Positions 25,462 to 35,491 of a stretch of DNA of 64,000 nucleotides are shown piece after piece. The notes beneath the pieces are model-generated. The model was not told the origin of the DNA, searched no databases, and saw nothing but the letters and a program-made list of their open reading frames with translations. The stretch covers positions 124,001-188,000 of the forward strand of contig NZ_JARUND010000001.1 in NCBI RefSeq assembly GCF_036898825.1, written 5' to 3'. Each line of letters begins with the position of its first letter. Position 1 is the first letter of the stretch. The stretch comes from Streptomyces sp. B21-083. GTDB taxonomy: Bacteria > Actinomycetota > Actinomycetes > Streptomycetales > Streptomycetaceae. The position numbers were made by a program, and so were the translations under genes.

Positions 25462-25507
25462 CGCGTCTCCTCTGGTCTCCTCTTGCGCGTTCATAGGGGT
25501 GCGGGGG

Positions 25508-25984
25508 TCACTGGTAGAGGAAGTCCGCCTGCCACCGAGACAGGCCGACGACGAGGGTGACAGCGGTGTCCGCCGCTTCGCGGCGCTGTGCTGTTGTGCG
25601 GTGGATGCAGGCGGTGTCCTTGATCCACCCGTGTGCACCGTACTGCCGGGCCAGTGCGCGGAAAGTGGCCGAGGCGCGGAACGGGGCGCCTGGCGGCTCG
25701 GTGCCGGCGACGAGCTCCGGCGGAATGCCGCAGTAGGTTTCCGACGTCAGGAAGCAGGCCCAGGACACCAGCTCCAGCGTCGCTCGCGCATCACCCGCGA
25801 CACGGTCCAGCAGGGCGGGCCGGCACTGCCGGCAGTCGTCCAGCGTCGCGTAGGTCAGCTGGTCCAGTACTTCGGGAAACGGCGCGGGCAGTTCGCATAT
25901 GAGGTGTGCCCGGGACGGCGGGACGGACCGTAACCTCTGCGCCGCGGCATCGTGCTGATGCTCCGCTCGGCTCGTCTTGTCCAT
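25508..25984 (-). CDS. Hypothetical protein
   Basis: 158 residues from ATG 25984, with GGGAGAG placed ahead as the ribosome site. Mostly helical, with a CRQC pair at about residues 50-53 (LDDCRQCRPALLDRV) and other single cysteines, but no family I recognise. It lies between two same-strand hypothetical genes (26194-27006 upstream, 24990-25461 downstream) and opposite the propeller protein, so the three may form a small unit of unknown role. Confidence 0.65.
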   Translation of the reverse strand: MDKTSRAEHQHDAAAQRLRSVPPSRAHLICELPAPFPEVLDQLTYATLDDCRQCRPALLDRVAGDARATLELVSWACFLTSETYCGIPPELVAGTEPPGAPFRASATFRALARQYGAHGWIKDTACIHRTTAQRREAADTAVTLVVGLSRWQADFLYQ

Positions 25985-26193
25985 GGACTCTCCCGCAACA
26001 GGCCTGCTCCTGGGACCACGGCTCATCCTTCCGGGCCTGCCCGCCAGGCGGCGGGAAAGTCACGAACCCACCCTGCGGCGGCAGATCTTGCGGTAAGAGG
26101 CACTGGTGCTGCTCGGGGCGCGGGTGCGCAGGCCGTCCGCAGCCTCCGTGACGAGGCGATCACTCACGCGGATATGCGGACTGCCGGCCGGGA

Positions 26194-27006
26194 TCAGTCG
26201 TCTGCGTGCAGCAGGACAGCGCTGCCCGACCATGGGGTCCACTGATCAGTGAAGGGAGCCAGTGCATCAGCGGGTGCAGGCGTTCCGACCGGTGCCGTGT
26301 ACGCCCGCACCGTGTGCTCCCAGCAGGTCGACGTCAGCACGACCTCCCGGTCGAACAGTGCTGCCGGGAGCCCGAGAAGCCCGGCAGCCTGGAGAGCCCG
26401 GACGTAGTTGAGGAGTTCGATCGCCTTGACCATGACCCAGGCGACCAGAGGCACCGCAGCACGGAACCGTTCGGACAGGCCAAAGGGATCGGCCTCTTCG
26501 AGGAGATCGGTGTCGTGGTGAACCACGTCGCCGTAGATCCATGCCGTGGCCAGCTTGCGGTCGTCGAGTTCGGCGGTCCAGCCCGTGACGTCGTCTCCGA
26601 TCATGACCTGGTAGCCGCCGTCCTCCCGTGAGGCATTCGAGTCCGCTCGCGTCCGCCACTCGACCCGCGCAGCTTTCACCCATGTCGCGTCGTGCGGCTC
26701 CCGGCAGAAATACCCCAGCGCGGCCAGCGCTTTCAGATATGAGCAGGCGTCATTTTCCAGCAGCAGCGGCCTGACCCGTGCGGCGGCCGACTCTACGACC
26801 TCCTCGGCCGGGTACTCCTGCCTGATCTGTGCCTCACCGCCGCCGAGGGCCGTCACCGTATACGGTGCGCCTGCCAGAGCGACCAGCGCGTCCCAGTCCG
26901 CTGCCAGGGAGTGTGCTTCCACCCGGCGGGCGCGCACCACGAACGCCTCAAGTCGGCCACGATGCGGCGCCGCTGGATCCGCCCCCGCTTGACCGTGGGT
27001 CCCCAT
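26194..27006 (-). CDS. Hypothetical protein
   Basis: 270 residues from ATG 27006, preceded by CTGGAGGGGCTC. Reads as a folded soluble protein: RRVEAHSLAADWDALVALAG, CSYLKALAALGYFC, and a C-terminal half rich in aromatic and small residues (VVLTSTCWEHTVRAY). No motif recognised. It is the first gene of the minus-strand group that ends at 24990 and is divergent from the 138-residue membrane protein gene at 27195. Confidence 0.65.
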   Translation of the reverse strand: MGTHGQAGADPAAPHRGRLEAFVVRARRVEAHSLAADWDALVALAGAPYTVTALGGGEAQIRQEYPAEEVVESAAARVRPLLLENDACSYLKALAALGYFCREPHDATWVKAARVEWRTRADSNASREDGGYQVMIGDDVTGWTAELDDRKLATAWIYGDVVHHDTDLLEEADPFGLSERFRAAVPLVAWVMVKAIELLNYVRALQAAGLLGLPAALFDREVVLTSTCWEHTVRAYTAPVGTPAPADALAPFTDQWTPWSGSAVLLHADD

Positions 27007-27194
27007 GAGCCCCTCCAGGAGTAGGTGAACCGCCTGGCCCGGAACCGCACGGCTTCAACAAGCATGACGCGGTAGCCACACCAACAGCAATCCGATTCAG
27101 GGCAGTTGACCAGACACCCTGTACTCGGGCAGCGGATCCAGCATCGGGCAGGCGGGGCGGCGGGGATGTCAGTCCCCAATGCGATGATGCGCGT

Positions 27195-27611
27195 GTGACG
27201 GGACGGCTGAGGATTGTGATGTGGCTGCTGGCGGTGCTGTGCGGCGCGGCGGCGGTGGGGCTGGGTGTCGTCGCGGCTCTTGCTGATCTCGACACGGCTG
27301 GACAGGTAGCGAGCGTGGCTGGTTCGGTCGCCAGCCTCGTCGGGGTTGCGTTGAGTTGCTACGCACTTGTACGGCCGTCTGCGGCCGGCGGCCACGGGGC
27401 GGCTGTGACAGTGTCGGGAGCGCGTTCCGTCGCGGCTGGCGGCAGCATCGGACGCGTGGTCACCGGTGATCGCGTCACTCTCACCGCACCCCCTGCGGCG
27501 CCCCCGACTGCAGCAGGGACGTCCGGTTCGGCACAGGCGATGGGCGATCGGGGCGTCGCAGCGGCCGGCGGGGTCGGCGAGGCCTTCACCGGAGATGACG
27601 CGCGCGCATGA
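27195..27611 (+). CDS. Two-helix membrane protein with SVAAGGSI...TGD motif
   Basis: 138 residues from GTG 27195. Two membrane helices (about 7-29 and 38-58) are followed by a glycine/alanine-rich tail holding SGARSVAAGGSIGRVVTGD and, near the end, a degenerate second copy, MGDRGVAAAGGVGEAFTGDD. The same motif opens the next protein (NB-ARC/TPR). Such segments are seen in many actinobacterial NTPase proteins and may mediate partner contact or assembly. The gene lies 65 bp upstream of the NB-ARC gene in the same direction. Its likely job is membrane anchoring or signalling for that ATPase. Confidence 0.7.
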   Translation: MTGRLRIVMWLLAVLCGAAAVGLGVVAALADLDTAGQVASVAGSVASLVGVALSCYALVRPSAAGGHGAAVTVSGARSVAAGGSIGRVVTGDRVTLTAPPAAPPTAAGTSGSAQAMGDRGVAAAGGVGEAFTGDDARA

Positions 27612-27676
27612 AACCGTAGCAGAGGAAGACCAAACCAGCTCCCGGACCGCAGAACTCGCCTGCTGACCGGCAGTCC

Positions 27677-30028
27677 TTGAGGCCGGACGCCGACGTGGCG
27701 GCATCCGGCCTGCGCTCCGTTGCGGCCGCCGGGAGCATAGGTGCAGTCACCACGGGCGACCACAGCCCTCTGACGGTCAGCGTGTACCCGTCCGCGCCGG
27801 CGCCGACCGCGTTGGCCTCCCTTCCCGCTGCGCCCTCAAAGCTCAGCGGCCGGGACACAGAGGTGGAGCAGGTTCTGTCGGTCCTCCGCCCGCGCACCAA
27901 GTCACCGCAGCAGGAAGCGAACCGCTCAGGGGCAGGGCTGATCGCTGCCGCGGCTGCGGATGATGTCGTACCGCCCGTGCTGGTGACCTCAGTCGCCGGG
28001 CTGGCTGGTGTGGGCAAGACGGCACTTGCCCTGACCTGCGGGCATGTCGCTGCCGAGGCCGGCTGGTTCACCGGCAGCCTCTTCATCGACCTGCATGGAT
28101 ACGACGAGAGCCCGGTGCAGCCAGGTCAGGCTCTGGAGGCGTTCCTGCGGGCCCTCGGCGTCGACCCGGCCGACATTCCTGCAGCGGCTGAGGAACGGGC
28201 AGCGTTGTACCGGTCCGCGCTGGAAGGCCGGGCCGATCAGGGACAGCGTCTGCTGATCGTGGTAGACAACGCCGCCAGCGCCGACCAGGTCCGTCTCCTT
28301 CTCCCGGGCAGCCGTCGGCACCAAGTCCTGATCACTTCCCGGCACACTCTGCCGACACTCGACGCGCGGCTCGTGGATCTTGCTGTGCTCAGCCCCGAGG
28401 CGGCGGCGGCACTCCTGCGGCATGCCCTGCAGAGAGCCAACCCCGCGGACCGACGCGTCGTCGACGCCGCAGACGGCGTTGAGGAACTGGCCGGTCTGTG
28501 CGGGTACCTGCCGCTGGCTCTGCACATCAGCGCCGCCCTGCTGATCCTGGAACCCGACAGAGCCGTCGCCGAACTCGCGGCCGAGCTCGCCGCGGCCCGG
28601 TCACGGCTGAGCCTCCTGGACGACGGAGAGGAGGCTGTCCGTGCCTCCTTCGATCTCTCCTATCGTCGGCTTCCCCCGGATCATGCCGAACTCTTTCGTC
28701 TCCTGGCGCTCAACCCCGGCCCCGACATCGGCCTTGAAGCAGCGGCAGTCCTGGCTGCCCGCCCGCTGCTGGCCGTCCGCACCATGCTCCGCGCTCTCGT
28801 CCAAGCGCACCTGCTCGATTGTGTGAACAGGCGCTGGTCGATGCACGACCTCGTCCGCGACTACGCCACCGAACTCGCGCACGACACCCAACAGGCTGCA
28901 GCAAACGGTGCCGGAGGAGATGACGCGCCGGGTGCGGCAGGGACTCACACTCAGGCACGCAGCCGACTCCTCGAGCACTACACCACAACTGCTCTCGCAG
29001 CGAGCGCATACCTCACCTCGGGGGCACACACATCTGCGCGAGGCGGATTCGCCGATCTAGACGAGGCGCTGGCCTGGCTGGACAGCGAGCGTGTCAACCT
29101 CACCGCGTCCGTGGCCGCCGCAGCCGCCATCCAGCACCAGGACATCGCTCTCCAACTCCCGGTGATCCTCTACGACTACCTCATCTGGCACGGGTACTTC
29201 GACGACTTGATCACCGTGACGACAATCGCGTGCGGCGTCGCCCACCAAGCGGGAGCGCTCGCCGCCGAGGCAGGAGCGTGGAACAACCTCGGCATCGCCC
29301 TGGCCGAGGCCTCACGCTACGAGGAAGCTGGCCTTGCCCACAGGCGTGCCGCCGACCTCTTCGCCTCAGTGGACAACCACAATGAACGCGGCAAGGCACT
29401 CAACGGACTCGGTTCGGCCCTGCGCGATTCGGGGAATCCCGCCGACGCACTACAGATCCACCAGGAAGCCCTGGCAATCCAGAGGACTTGTGAAGACCTG
29501 CAGGAACAGGCTGCGGTGCTGAACAGCCTGTCCCTGGACGACCAGGAGCTGGGGAACGTCGCAGCGGCGTGCGCCGCAGCAGAAGAGGCCTCCTCGCTGT
29601 TCCAGCAACTCGGCGACTCCATCAACGAAGCGAAAGCACTGTGCACGGCAGCATTCGCACTCCAGACGTCGGGACAGTCCAAGGAAGCAAAGGCGGTCTG
29701 CGAGCGGGCCATCGAGGCCGCCAGCCGCACCGTGGGCAATCCCCATGACGAAGCGGCAGTCTTGATGACCTGTGCCGAGTTGCTGACCGGCCTCACGCCC
29801 CAGCAACGGATCGCTTACCTCCTGCAAGCTCTGACAGCATGCGAACGCGCCAACGCGCACGGTCTGTACGCGCACGCGCTGGGTGCCATCGGCCGGGCAT
29901 GGATCACCGCGGGCGACAGGAACCAGGCCGCCGCTCACCTCACGCGTGCAGCAAGCATGTTCGAAGACCATGGTCTTACCAGCGAAGCGGCCGATGTTCG
30001 GGAGCTGCTCGCATTGCTCCAGCCCTGA
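27677..30028 (+). CDS. NB-ARC ATPase with TPR repeats
   Basis: 783 residues from TTG 27677; GTG 27695 is a plausible alternative. Residues 9-28 carry SGLRSVAAAGSIGAVTTGD, shared with the preceding membrane protein. The NB-ARC module has the P-loop VAGLAGVGKTALALT (about 106-120), Walker B RLLIVVDNA, the RNBS-B-like HQVLITSRHTLP, GLxLPL-type LCGYLPLALHI, and an MHD equivalent WSMHDLVRDYA. The C-terminal 300 residues are TPRs (EAGAWNNLGIALAEASRYEE; ERGKALNGLGSALRDSGNPA; EAKALCTAAFALQTSGQSKE). This is the architecture of signal-transducing STAND ATPases. It has no obvious effector domain, so the upstream membrane protein may supply that function. Confidence 0.92.
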   Translation: MRPDADVAASGLRSVAAAGSIGAVTTGDHSPLTVSVYPSAPAPTALASLPAAPSKLSGRDTEVEQVLSVLRPRTKSPQQEANRSGAGLIAAAAADDVVPPVLVTSVAGLAGVGKTALALTCGHVAAEAGWFTGSLFIDLHGYDESPVQPGQALEAFLRALGVDPADIPAAAEERAALYRSALEGRADQGQRLLIVVDNAASADQVRLLLPGSRRHQVLITSRHTLPTLDARLVDLAVLSPEAAAALLRHALQRANPADRRVVDAADGVEELAGLCGYLPLALHISAALLILEPDRAVAELAAELAAARSRLSLLDDGEEAVRASFDLSYRRLPPDHAELFRLLALNPGPDIGLEAAAVLAARPLLAVRTMLRALVQAHLLDCVNRRWSMHDLVRDYATELAHDTQQAAANGAGGDDAPGAAGTHTQARSRLLEHYTTTALAASAYLTSGAHTSARGGFADLDEALAWLDSERVNLTASVAAAAAIQHQDIALQLPVILYDYLIWHGYFDDLITVTTIACGVAHQAGALAAEAGAWNNLGIALAEASRYEEAGLAHRRAADLFASVDNHNERGKALNGLGSALRDSGNPADALQIHQEALAIQRTCEDLQEQAAVLNSLSLDDQELGNVAAACAAAEEASSLFQQLGDSINEAKALCTAAFALQTSGQSKEAKAVCERAIEAASRTVGNPHDEAAVLMTCAELLTGLTPQQRIAYLLQALTACERANAHGLYAHALGAIGRAWITAGDRNQAAAHLTRAASMFEDHGLTSEAADVRELLALLQP

Positions 30029-30054
30029 CCCAGCCTCACGCACGTACGGGGCGC

Positions 30055-30072
30055 TGCGGCATCCGTGCCGCA
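30055..30072 (+). terminator. Hairpin downstream of the NB-ARC gene
   Basis: TGCGGCA-TCCG-TGCCGCA, a 7-bp perfect stem and 4-base loop, 26 bp after the NB-ARC stop. No T run follows. It lies in the 200-bp gap before the Avs-like gene and would separate the two transcripts. Confidence 0.45.
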
Positions 30073-30229
30073 ATGCAGCCGATTGAACGGCGGTCGGCGC
30101 TCCGCTCTTGCCCCGGCCGGTCACCACGGCCGCCGGATTCCGTGCCCACCGCCACGTGGGCGGCGAGGTTAGGGTGGCTGCGGTGGCCCGGGGTGGGCAC
30201 CGCGTGAACAAGGCGCGATGGAGGTGAGC

Positions 30230-33200
30230 ATGGGGTTGCGCCCGACCCACCTCGGCTACGCCTACCAGGACCTGCTCACCGCGCTACGCCTGGTAGACCT
30301 TGCGGTGGGACGCACGACATCGGTGCTGGTCGACACGAAGCTGTTCACCGGTGACCGGTTCGACGACATCACCTGCGAGTGGGGCACCAGCAGCCGCGAA
30401 CGGCTGCAGATCAAGCACACAGACCATGACCGCGCGTTGTCGCTGGAGAGTTTCACGAAGGATAACCGAGGCCTACGTCTGGATCTTCTCTTCTCCTCCA
30501 TGGAACACGACCTCACCTCGCATCCCGGTGCCTCGCACCGCCTCGTGGTACGCGACACGGAGCCGGAGGATCCCGAGCTGACCCGGGTGCTGCGGCCGGT
30601 CCACACGAACGCCGATCCCGGGCCTGCACTGCACGGCCTGAGCAGCAAGCGGTTCCGATTCGACGCCGCCGCGCTGCGAGCACACGCTCCGTGGAAGGAG
30701 ATGCTCGCCAAGGTCGATGACGACCTGCTCAGCCGCGCCTGCGCCTCCCTGGTCGTCGACACGAATCTTCCGGCATGCTCGCTCAACATCCGAGAGCCCG
30801 GACCAGCTGAAGCGGCCTTGCTGCACCGCATCACCGAAGAACTCGGTGCCGGACGGCCGCCGAACCGGCACCGCACGCCCGAGGAAGTGGCACTGACCCT
30901 GATCGAGACGGCCAAAGCGGCTCGCAGCCGGGCGGGAACGGTGACGGTCGAGGACCTGCTTCCCCGTCTGAGCCTGGAAGTCGACTTCGGAGCGGTCCGT
31001 GAGGGCCACCCCGTGGACCACGCCACCGAGGTGCACCGTCCCACGGTGCTCACGGGCGTAATCGCGGCCGTGAAGGGCGCCGCGCAGCAGGGGGGTGTCG
31101 TGGTGGTCACCGGCGCTCCCGGCATCGGCAAGTCGTGGCTGTGTGAGCAGCTCGGGGAGGCGCTGCGGGAGACCTGGCTGGCGGTGCGACATCACTGCTG
31201 GCTCGGCGCCGCGGACATCGACCGGGAACAGCGTGTGCTGACCGAAGTCGTGATCGGCAGCCTGCTCAAGCAGCTGGAGGTGGCCGTTCCGGAGGCGTTG
31301 GCGCAGGTTAGGCCCCGCTACGCGGCCACTCCGGAGACTCTCGCGGCCACGGTCACGGCCGCGCGCGGCCTGGCTCCGGACCGGCCGATCGCGCTGATCG
31401 TGGACGGCATCGACCACGTCAGCCGGGTTCTTGGATACACCGCCGGCAGCGCCTTTCGTGCACAGGTGGACCCGGCGGCCCAACTCGTCGCGGACCTCAC
31501 TGCCCTCGAGCTGCCGCCTGGTGTCGTGCTCGTCCTGGCCAGCCAGCCCGGCCCTCACCTCGATTCCGTCGACGACGGTGCCTTCCGACTCATCGTTGCC
31601 CCACTCAACCGCGGCGAACTGCATGCTCTGGCGGAGCGTCTGGGCGTGCTGGTGGCCCTGGCGTCGTCGCCCGCCGGTGAGGGGCTGGATCCCGCTTCGC
31701 GGGCGGAGGCCGCGGTTGCCCTGATCGAGGAACGCTCACGCGGCAATGCTCTGTATGCCACCTATCTGTGCCGGCAGGCCGTCGGTCCCCTCCCGGCCCT
31801 GGGAGCGGCGCCCGCGCCGGATGGCACCGGCGATCCTCTGGAGAGGCTGCGGACCATTCCGTCGTCGGCGCACGACCTCGACGACTACTACGCCTATCTG
31901 CTGGCCGGTCTGAGCCCCGGGCAGCGCTCCGCTGTCAGCATGCTCGCGGTCTGCGACTTCGCCGTGACCGCACAGGAACTCGAGGAGATTTTCCCGCTGC
32001 CCGGCATGCAACTCGGTGCCGCGCTGACCAGCGTGGCACCGATCATCGCGCAGCAGCCGGGCATCGGTGGACTGAAGATCCACCATGAGAGTTTCAGCCG
32101 CTTCATCCGCCGGATCGACGGCGACGGCGGGTGGGTCGATCAGGTCCGGTCCCAGGCCGTCGACTGGTTGTCCCGGCGGGGCTTCTTCACCGATCCCCGC
32201 GCCTTCCGGCATCTGCCCGAACTGCTGGCCGTCTTGGGTCGCGACGACGAACTCGCTCTGCTGATCGGGCCCGATTTCCTCGCCCGTGCGATTGCCGGGT
32301 TGCAGCCCCCGCAGGCCGTCGTGCACACCCTGGCTGTTGCCGCGCGGCGGGCGGCGGCCCGCAGTGACTGGCCCACGCTGGTGCGCTGCATCGAACTGAG
32401 CCGGGCGCGGGCGAACTACGAGGACGAAGGCCTGCCGGGTTCCCTGGTGCCGTATGCGGATGTGCTGGTGGAGCTGGTGGGAGCCGACCGCTTGGCGGCA
32501 AGCCTGATGTATGAGGGTGTGCCCACGATGCCGGCTCGGTGGGGCCTGCAACTGTGTGCGGCGGTCGACCGGGCCGGTTACGCCGCCCCGTGGGAGGCCT
32601 ACCTGACGGCCTGGGACGACGTACGCAACGACGAACGGGTCCACTACGGTTCCCAGAGCGACGAGTCGGTGGCCTTGGCGGAGCTGCGCGGACGGATCCG
32701 ATTGCCGGCCCGGGCCAGCGATGATGTCGAGCCCGAGCAGGCCCCACGCACGCTCGCTCAGCGGGTGGCCCGATTCCTCAACCAGGAGGCTCTGACATCG
32801 CCCGAGCTGGCCCTCGATGTGCTGCTGGACTGTCTCGGTTTCGTGCCGCTGTTGGACAGTACCGAGCACATCGAGCGGCCCGACCGGCGCACTGCCCTTC
32901 TGCTGCATCTTGCCGACGCCCGCGACCGTGCACACGGCACGCTGCCGTCGGCGCGCACGCTGGCCACGGCGGCATGGGCCAGCGGACCGTGCGACCCGCG
33001 GCGCTTGCTCCGCCATGGTCTGATGGTGGCGGACCTGGCTGATGAGGTCTTCTCCCCGAACATCACCACTGTTCTCACAAAGGCGACGCTCGAGGTGCTG
33101 ACCGACCGTCCCGGCGGTCTGTCGGGGCCGGTGAGCAGGTGGCTTGCGCTACTGGCCGTGGCCCACGCGGCCGACCCACAGACGCCCACCCGGCTGCTCC

Positions 33201-35491
33201 CTCATCTGGAGGGAGACGGCTTCTACCGTGCCTGGCTGCGCTTTGCCATTGCCACCCTCGGCCTGCGCCAGGACGTCGAGGCGGGCAAGCTCCCGGCCGC
33301 GACCGCCTCCGCCACCGCCCGCGTGGCGCTCGAGCAACTGGCCCAGCACACGGCCCCCTTCACCGGCCGTCCCAGCGCCAGTGACCTGATCGACATTTAC
33401 CAGCTCGTGCGTCAGGTCCTGCACGACGCCGTCGCCCTGCTGCACGGCGACGACGTCGCGCTGGGCATTGCAGCCCTGCAAGCCGTCAGCGAAGGAACCA
33501 CCACCTCTCTGATGGGCATGGCCGGAACCGGCCCTCTGATCACCACCGACCTGCTGTCCTTGCTCGCTGCGAGCGTCGGCCAGCCCGGGGTCGACGTGGC
33601 GCGCGAACTGATGCGCGCCCTGCGCGCGGCGCACGCCGGGTACCGTGCGTTGTATACGGAGAGCGCCGACTTCGAACTTGAGATGGCCCGCGTGAGTCTG
33701 GCCTGCGGCGACCCGCAGGAAGCGCAGCGGTGCTGGGACCGCGCCGCCCGCTACATGGGCGCCTACGGCAGCCACAAGGACATCACCATCGAGGAGCTGC
33801 TGGATCCGCTGCCCCAGCTCATGCAGGCCGATCCCGTCCAGGCGCGGGTGCGGCTGGCACGTACACAACCGCTGGTGTATCTCGTCGCGCACGGCACCGA
33901 CGGGCGGGGCACCGGAGGATTTCCCAGCCGCTGGTGGCAGTTGCTGGCCCGTCTAGACCCGTGGGCTGCCGCACAGTTGGGCGCCCAGGTGCTGCTGACG
34001 GAGCCTGGGCTGCCCGATCACCGGGTGGCTACCGCTCACCAGCAACTGCTGGCGACCCAAGCGAACACGGCAGACCCCGTCATCCTCGCCGCGGTGCGCA
34101 TCGCGGCAGGAGGCGCCGGCCACAACATCAAGGGGGACATCGCCCTGCTCGGCAGGCTCGCCGAACTGCCGGCCGACGACGCGGCCCGCTCAGTGCGCCT
34201 GCTTCCGGTGCTCGCCAACGCCATCACCTCCACCTACGACGACCAGACGCTGGCCGCCGCACCGCACGCAGCCGGGAACGAGCCCGCCGCAGTGCTCACC
34301 GCCGCAGCACACCGCTGCGGCGGTGAGGGCCCGCACTGGGTCCCCCGGCCCGTGCCGACCAAGACCTCCCGCGACTGGTCGAGCCACAGGCGCCCTGCCA
34401 CCCATGCCTATCTCCACGCCCAGCAGCGCCCCACCCTGCCCCCGGGCGCTGCCGGCGCGCTGGCCGCGATCCGCGACCGCAGCAGCAAGGCATACAGCGA
34501 CCCGCCGGGTCCCCGGTGGTCACGGGACGCCCTGGCCAACGCGGTCGGATGGCGGCTGCTGGAGATCCTCCACCGTCAGGGAGCCGACGCCGTCACCCAG
34601 CTACTGCACCAAATCCCCGAGGAGATGAACCTCTCCAATCCCCTGGAGCTCCTCGCCGACATCGCCGTCGGCCTGCGCCTGCGCCACGACACCGACCCCG
34701 GCGTCTTCGGCCCGCTCGCCGCAACAGCCGGCATGCTCGCCTACACCAAGACTCGAGGCGGCGGCGGATGGCGCGTCTTCGCCGGCAGCGACCGACTGGA
34801 TCTGTGGCAGCAGGCGCACGCAGCCGACACCACCACCGCAGCCCGCATCCTCGCAGACCAGGTGGCCCAAGCCATCGCCAACCCAACCCACAACCGCACC
34901 ACCGGCGTCAGTCAGGCGCTGGTCTCGGCCTTTGCGATCCAGTCCCCGGATACCTCCCAGCACTCCCCCGCCAGCGCGCTGGCCTGCTGGGACGCGGCGT
35001 ACGACGTCATCGCGCACCGGCTGCCGGGCGACGCCGGCCTCGGCCATGGGGCCTACCACCCACAGCCGGGGCCGGCCACGCAACACGACATTGACACCGC
35101 GCTGTGCCGGCTCTTCCTGGCCACCGTCGCCCTGCCTGAACGCGGCGACAAGCGCCGCGCCTTGATCGCAGCAACCGCTCTCCTGGCCAGCCGTCCCGCC
35201 CAGGCCCAGGCCGCATTCGCGCACGTCTTCTCCTTCGACCTGGGCGCTGGCCCGCTGACCTGGCTCATGTCCGTCCTGCACAGCCACCTGCCCGAGGGCC
35301 CCCTCGATGCCAGCCTACGAGAGCAGCTCGAGGCCCTGTGTGGCAGCGGCATGCTGTCCGTACGCGCCGAAGCTGCTGCAGTCCTCACCCGCGCGGGATG
35401 CCAGCCACCCTCCCCTCCGGCGACCGCCGCCCATCCGACACTCGCACGCGCCATCTCCGCCGCGCTCTCCAGCACCGAGGGCAGCACATGA
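30230..35491 (+). CDS. Avs-like STAND ATPase with Cap4/DUF4297-like nuclease domain
   Basis: 1,753 residues from ATG 30230, chosen over ATG 30218 because GGAGGTGAGC precedes it. Residues 1-200 follow the Cap4/DUF4297 dsDNA-nuclease pattern: GYAYQDLLTALRL, DRFDDITCEWG (Asp45/46), then LQIKHTD (Gln60-x-Lys62). The STAND ATPase follows with Walker A GAPGIGKS (295-302) and Walker B IALIVDGIDHV (387-397). The remaining 1,200 residues are a long helical sensor array. A nuclease, STAND core and giant C-terminal sensor is the layout of Avs antiphage proteins, which tetramerise on phage terminase or portal proteins and cut DNA. The next gene overlaps as ATGA. Subtype not assignable by eye. Confidence 0.85.
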   Translation: MGLRPTHLGYAYQDLLTALRLVDLAVGRTTSVLVDTKLFTGDRFDDITCEWGTSSRERLQIKHTDHDRALSLESFTKDNRGLRLDLLFSSMEHDLTSHPGASHRLVVRDTEPEDPELTRVLRPVHTNADPGPALHGLSSKRFRFDAAALRAHAPWKEMLAKVDDDLLSRACASLVVDTNLPACSLNIREPGPAEAALLHRITEELGAGRPPNRHRTPEEVALTLIETAKAARSRAGTVTVEDLLPRLSLEVDFGAVREGHPVDHATEVHRPTVLTGVIAAVKGAAQQGGVVVVTGAPGIGKSWLCEQLGEALRETWLAVRHHCWLGAADIDREQRVLTEVVIGSLLKQLEVAVPEALAQVRPRYAATPETLAATVTAARGLAPDRPIALIVDGIDHVSRVLGYTAGSAFRAQVDPAAQLVADLTALELPPGVVLVLASQPGPHLDSVDDGAFRLIVAPLNRGELHALAERLGVLVALASSPAGEGLDPASRAEAAVALIEERSRGNALYATYLCRQAVGPLPALGAAPAPDGTGDPLERLRTIPSSAHDLDDYYAYLLAGLSPGQRSAVSMLAVCDFAVTAQELEEIFPLPGMQLGAALTSVAPIIAQQPGIGGLKIHHESFSRFIRRIDGDGGWVDQVRSQAVDWLSRRGFFTDPRAFRHLPELLAVLGRDDELALLIGPDFLARAIAGLQPPQAVVHTLAVAARRAAARSDWPTLVRCIELSRARANYEDEGLPGSLVPYADVLVELVGADRLAASLMYEGVPTMPARWGLQLCAAVDRAGYAAPWEAYLTAWDDVRNDERVHYGSQSDESVALAELRGRIRLPARASDDVEPEQAPRTLAQRVARFLNQEALTSPELALDVLLDCLGFVPLLDSTEHIERPDRRTALLLHLADARDRAHGTLPSARTLATAAWASGPCDPRRLLRHGLMVADLADEVFSPNITTVLTKATLEVLTDRPGGLSGPVSRWLALLAVAHAADPQTPTRLLPHLEGDGFYRAWLRFAIATLGLRQDVEAGKLPAATASATARVALEQLAQHTAPFTGRPSASDLIDIYQLVRQVLHDAVALLHGDDVALGIAALQAVSEGTTTSLMGMAGTGPLITTDLLSLLAASVGQPGVDVARELMRALRAAHAGYRALYTESADFELEMARVSLACGDPQEAQRCWDRAARYMGAYGSHKDITIEELLDPLPQLMQADPVQARVRLARTQPLVYLVAHGTDGRGTGGFPSRWWQLLARLDPWAAAQLGAQVLLTEPGLPDHRVATAHQQLLATQANTADPVILAAVRIAAGGAGHNIKGDIALLGRLAELPADDAARSVRLLPVLANAITSTYDDQTLAAAPHAAGNEPAAVLTAAAHRCGGEGPHWVPRPVPTKTSRDWSSHRRPATHAYLHAQQRPTLPPGAAGALAAIRDRSSKAYSDPPGPRWSRDALANAVGWRLLEILHRQGADAVTQLLHQIPEEMNLSNPLELLADIAVGLRLRHDTDPGVFGPLAATAGMLAYTKTRGGGGWRVFAGSDRLDLWQQAHAADTTTAARILADQVAQAIANPTHNRTTGVSQALVSAFAIQSPDTSQHSPASALACWDAAYDVIAHRLPGDAGLGHGAYHPQPGPATQHDIDTALCRLFLATVALPERGDKRRALIAATALLASRPAQAQAAFAHVFSFDLGAGPLTWLMSVLHSHLPEGPLDASLREQLEALCGSGMLSVRAEAAAVLTRAGCQPPSPPATAAHPTLARAISAALSSTEGST

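Noticed and set aside
27608..27619. ATGA overlap at the end of the 138-residue membrane gene suggesting a coupled start
   Set aside because: The frame from ATG 27608 stops after three codons (MKP), so the NB-ARC gene does not start there.
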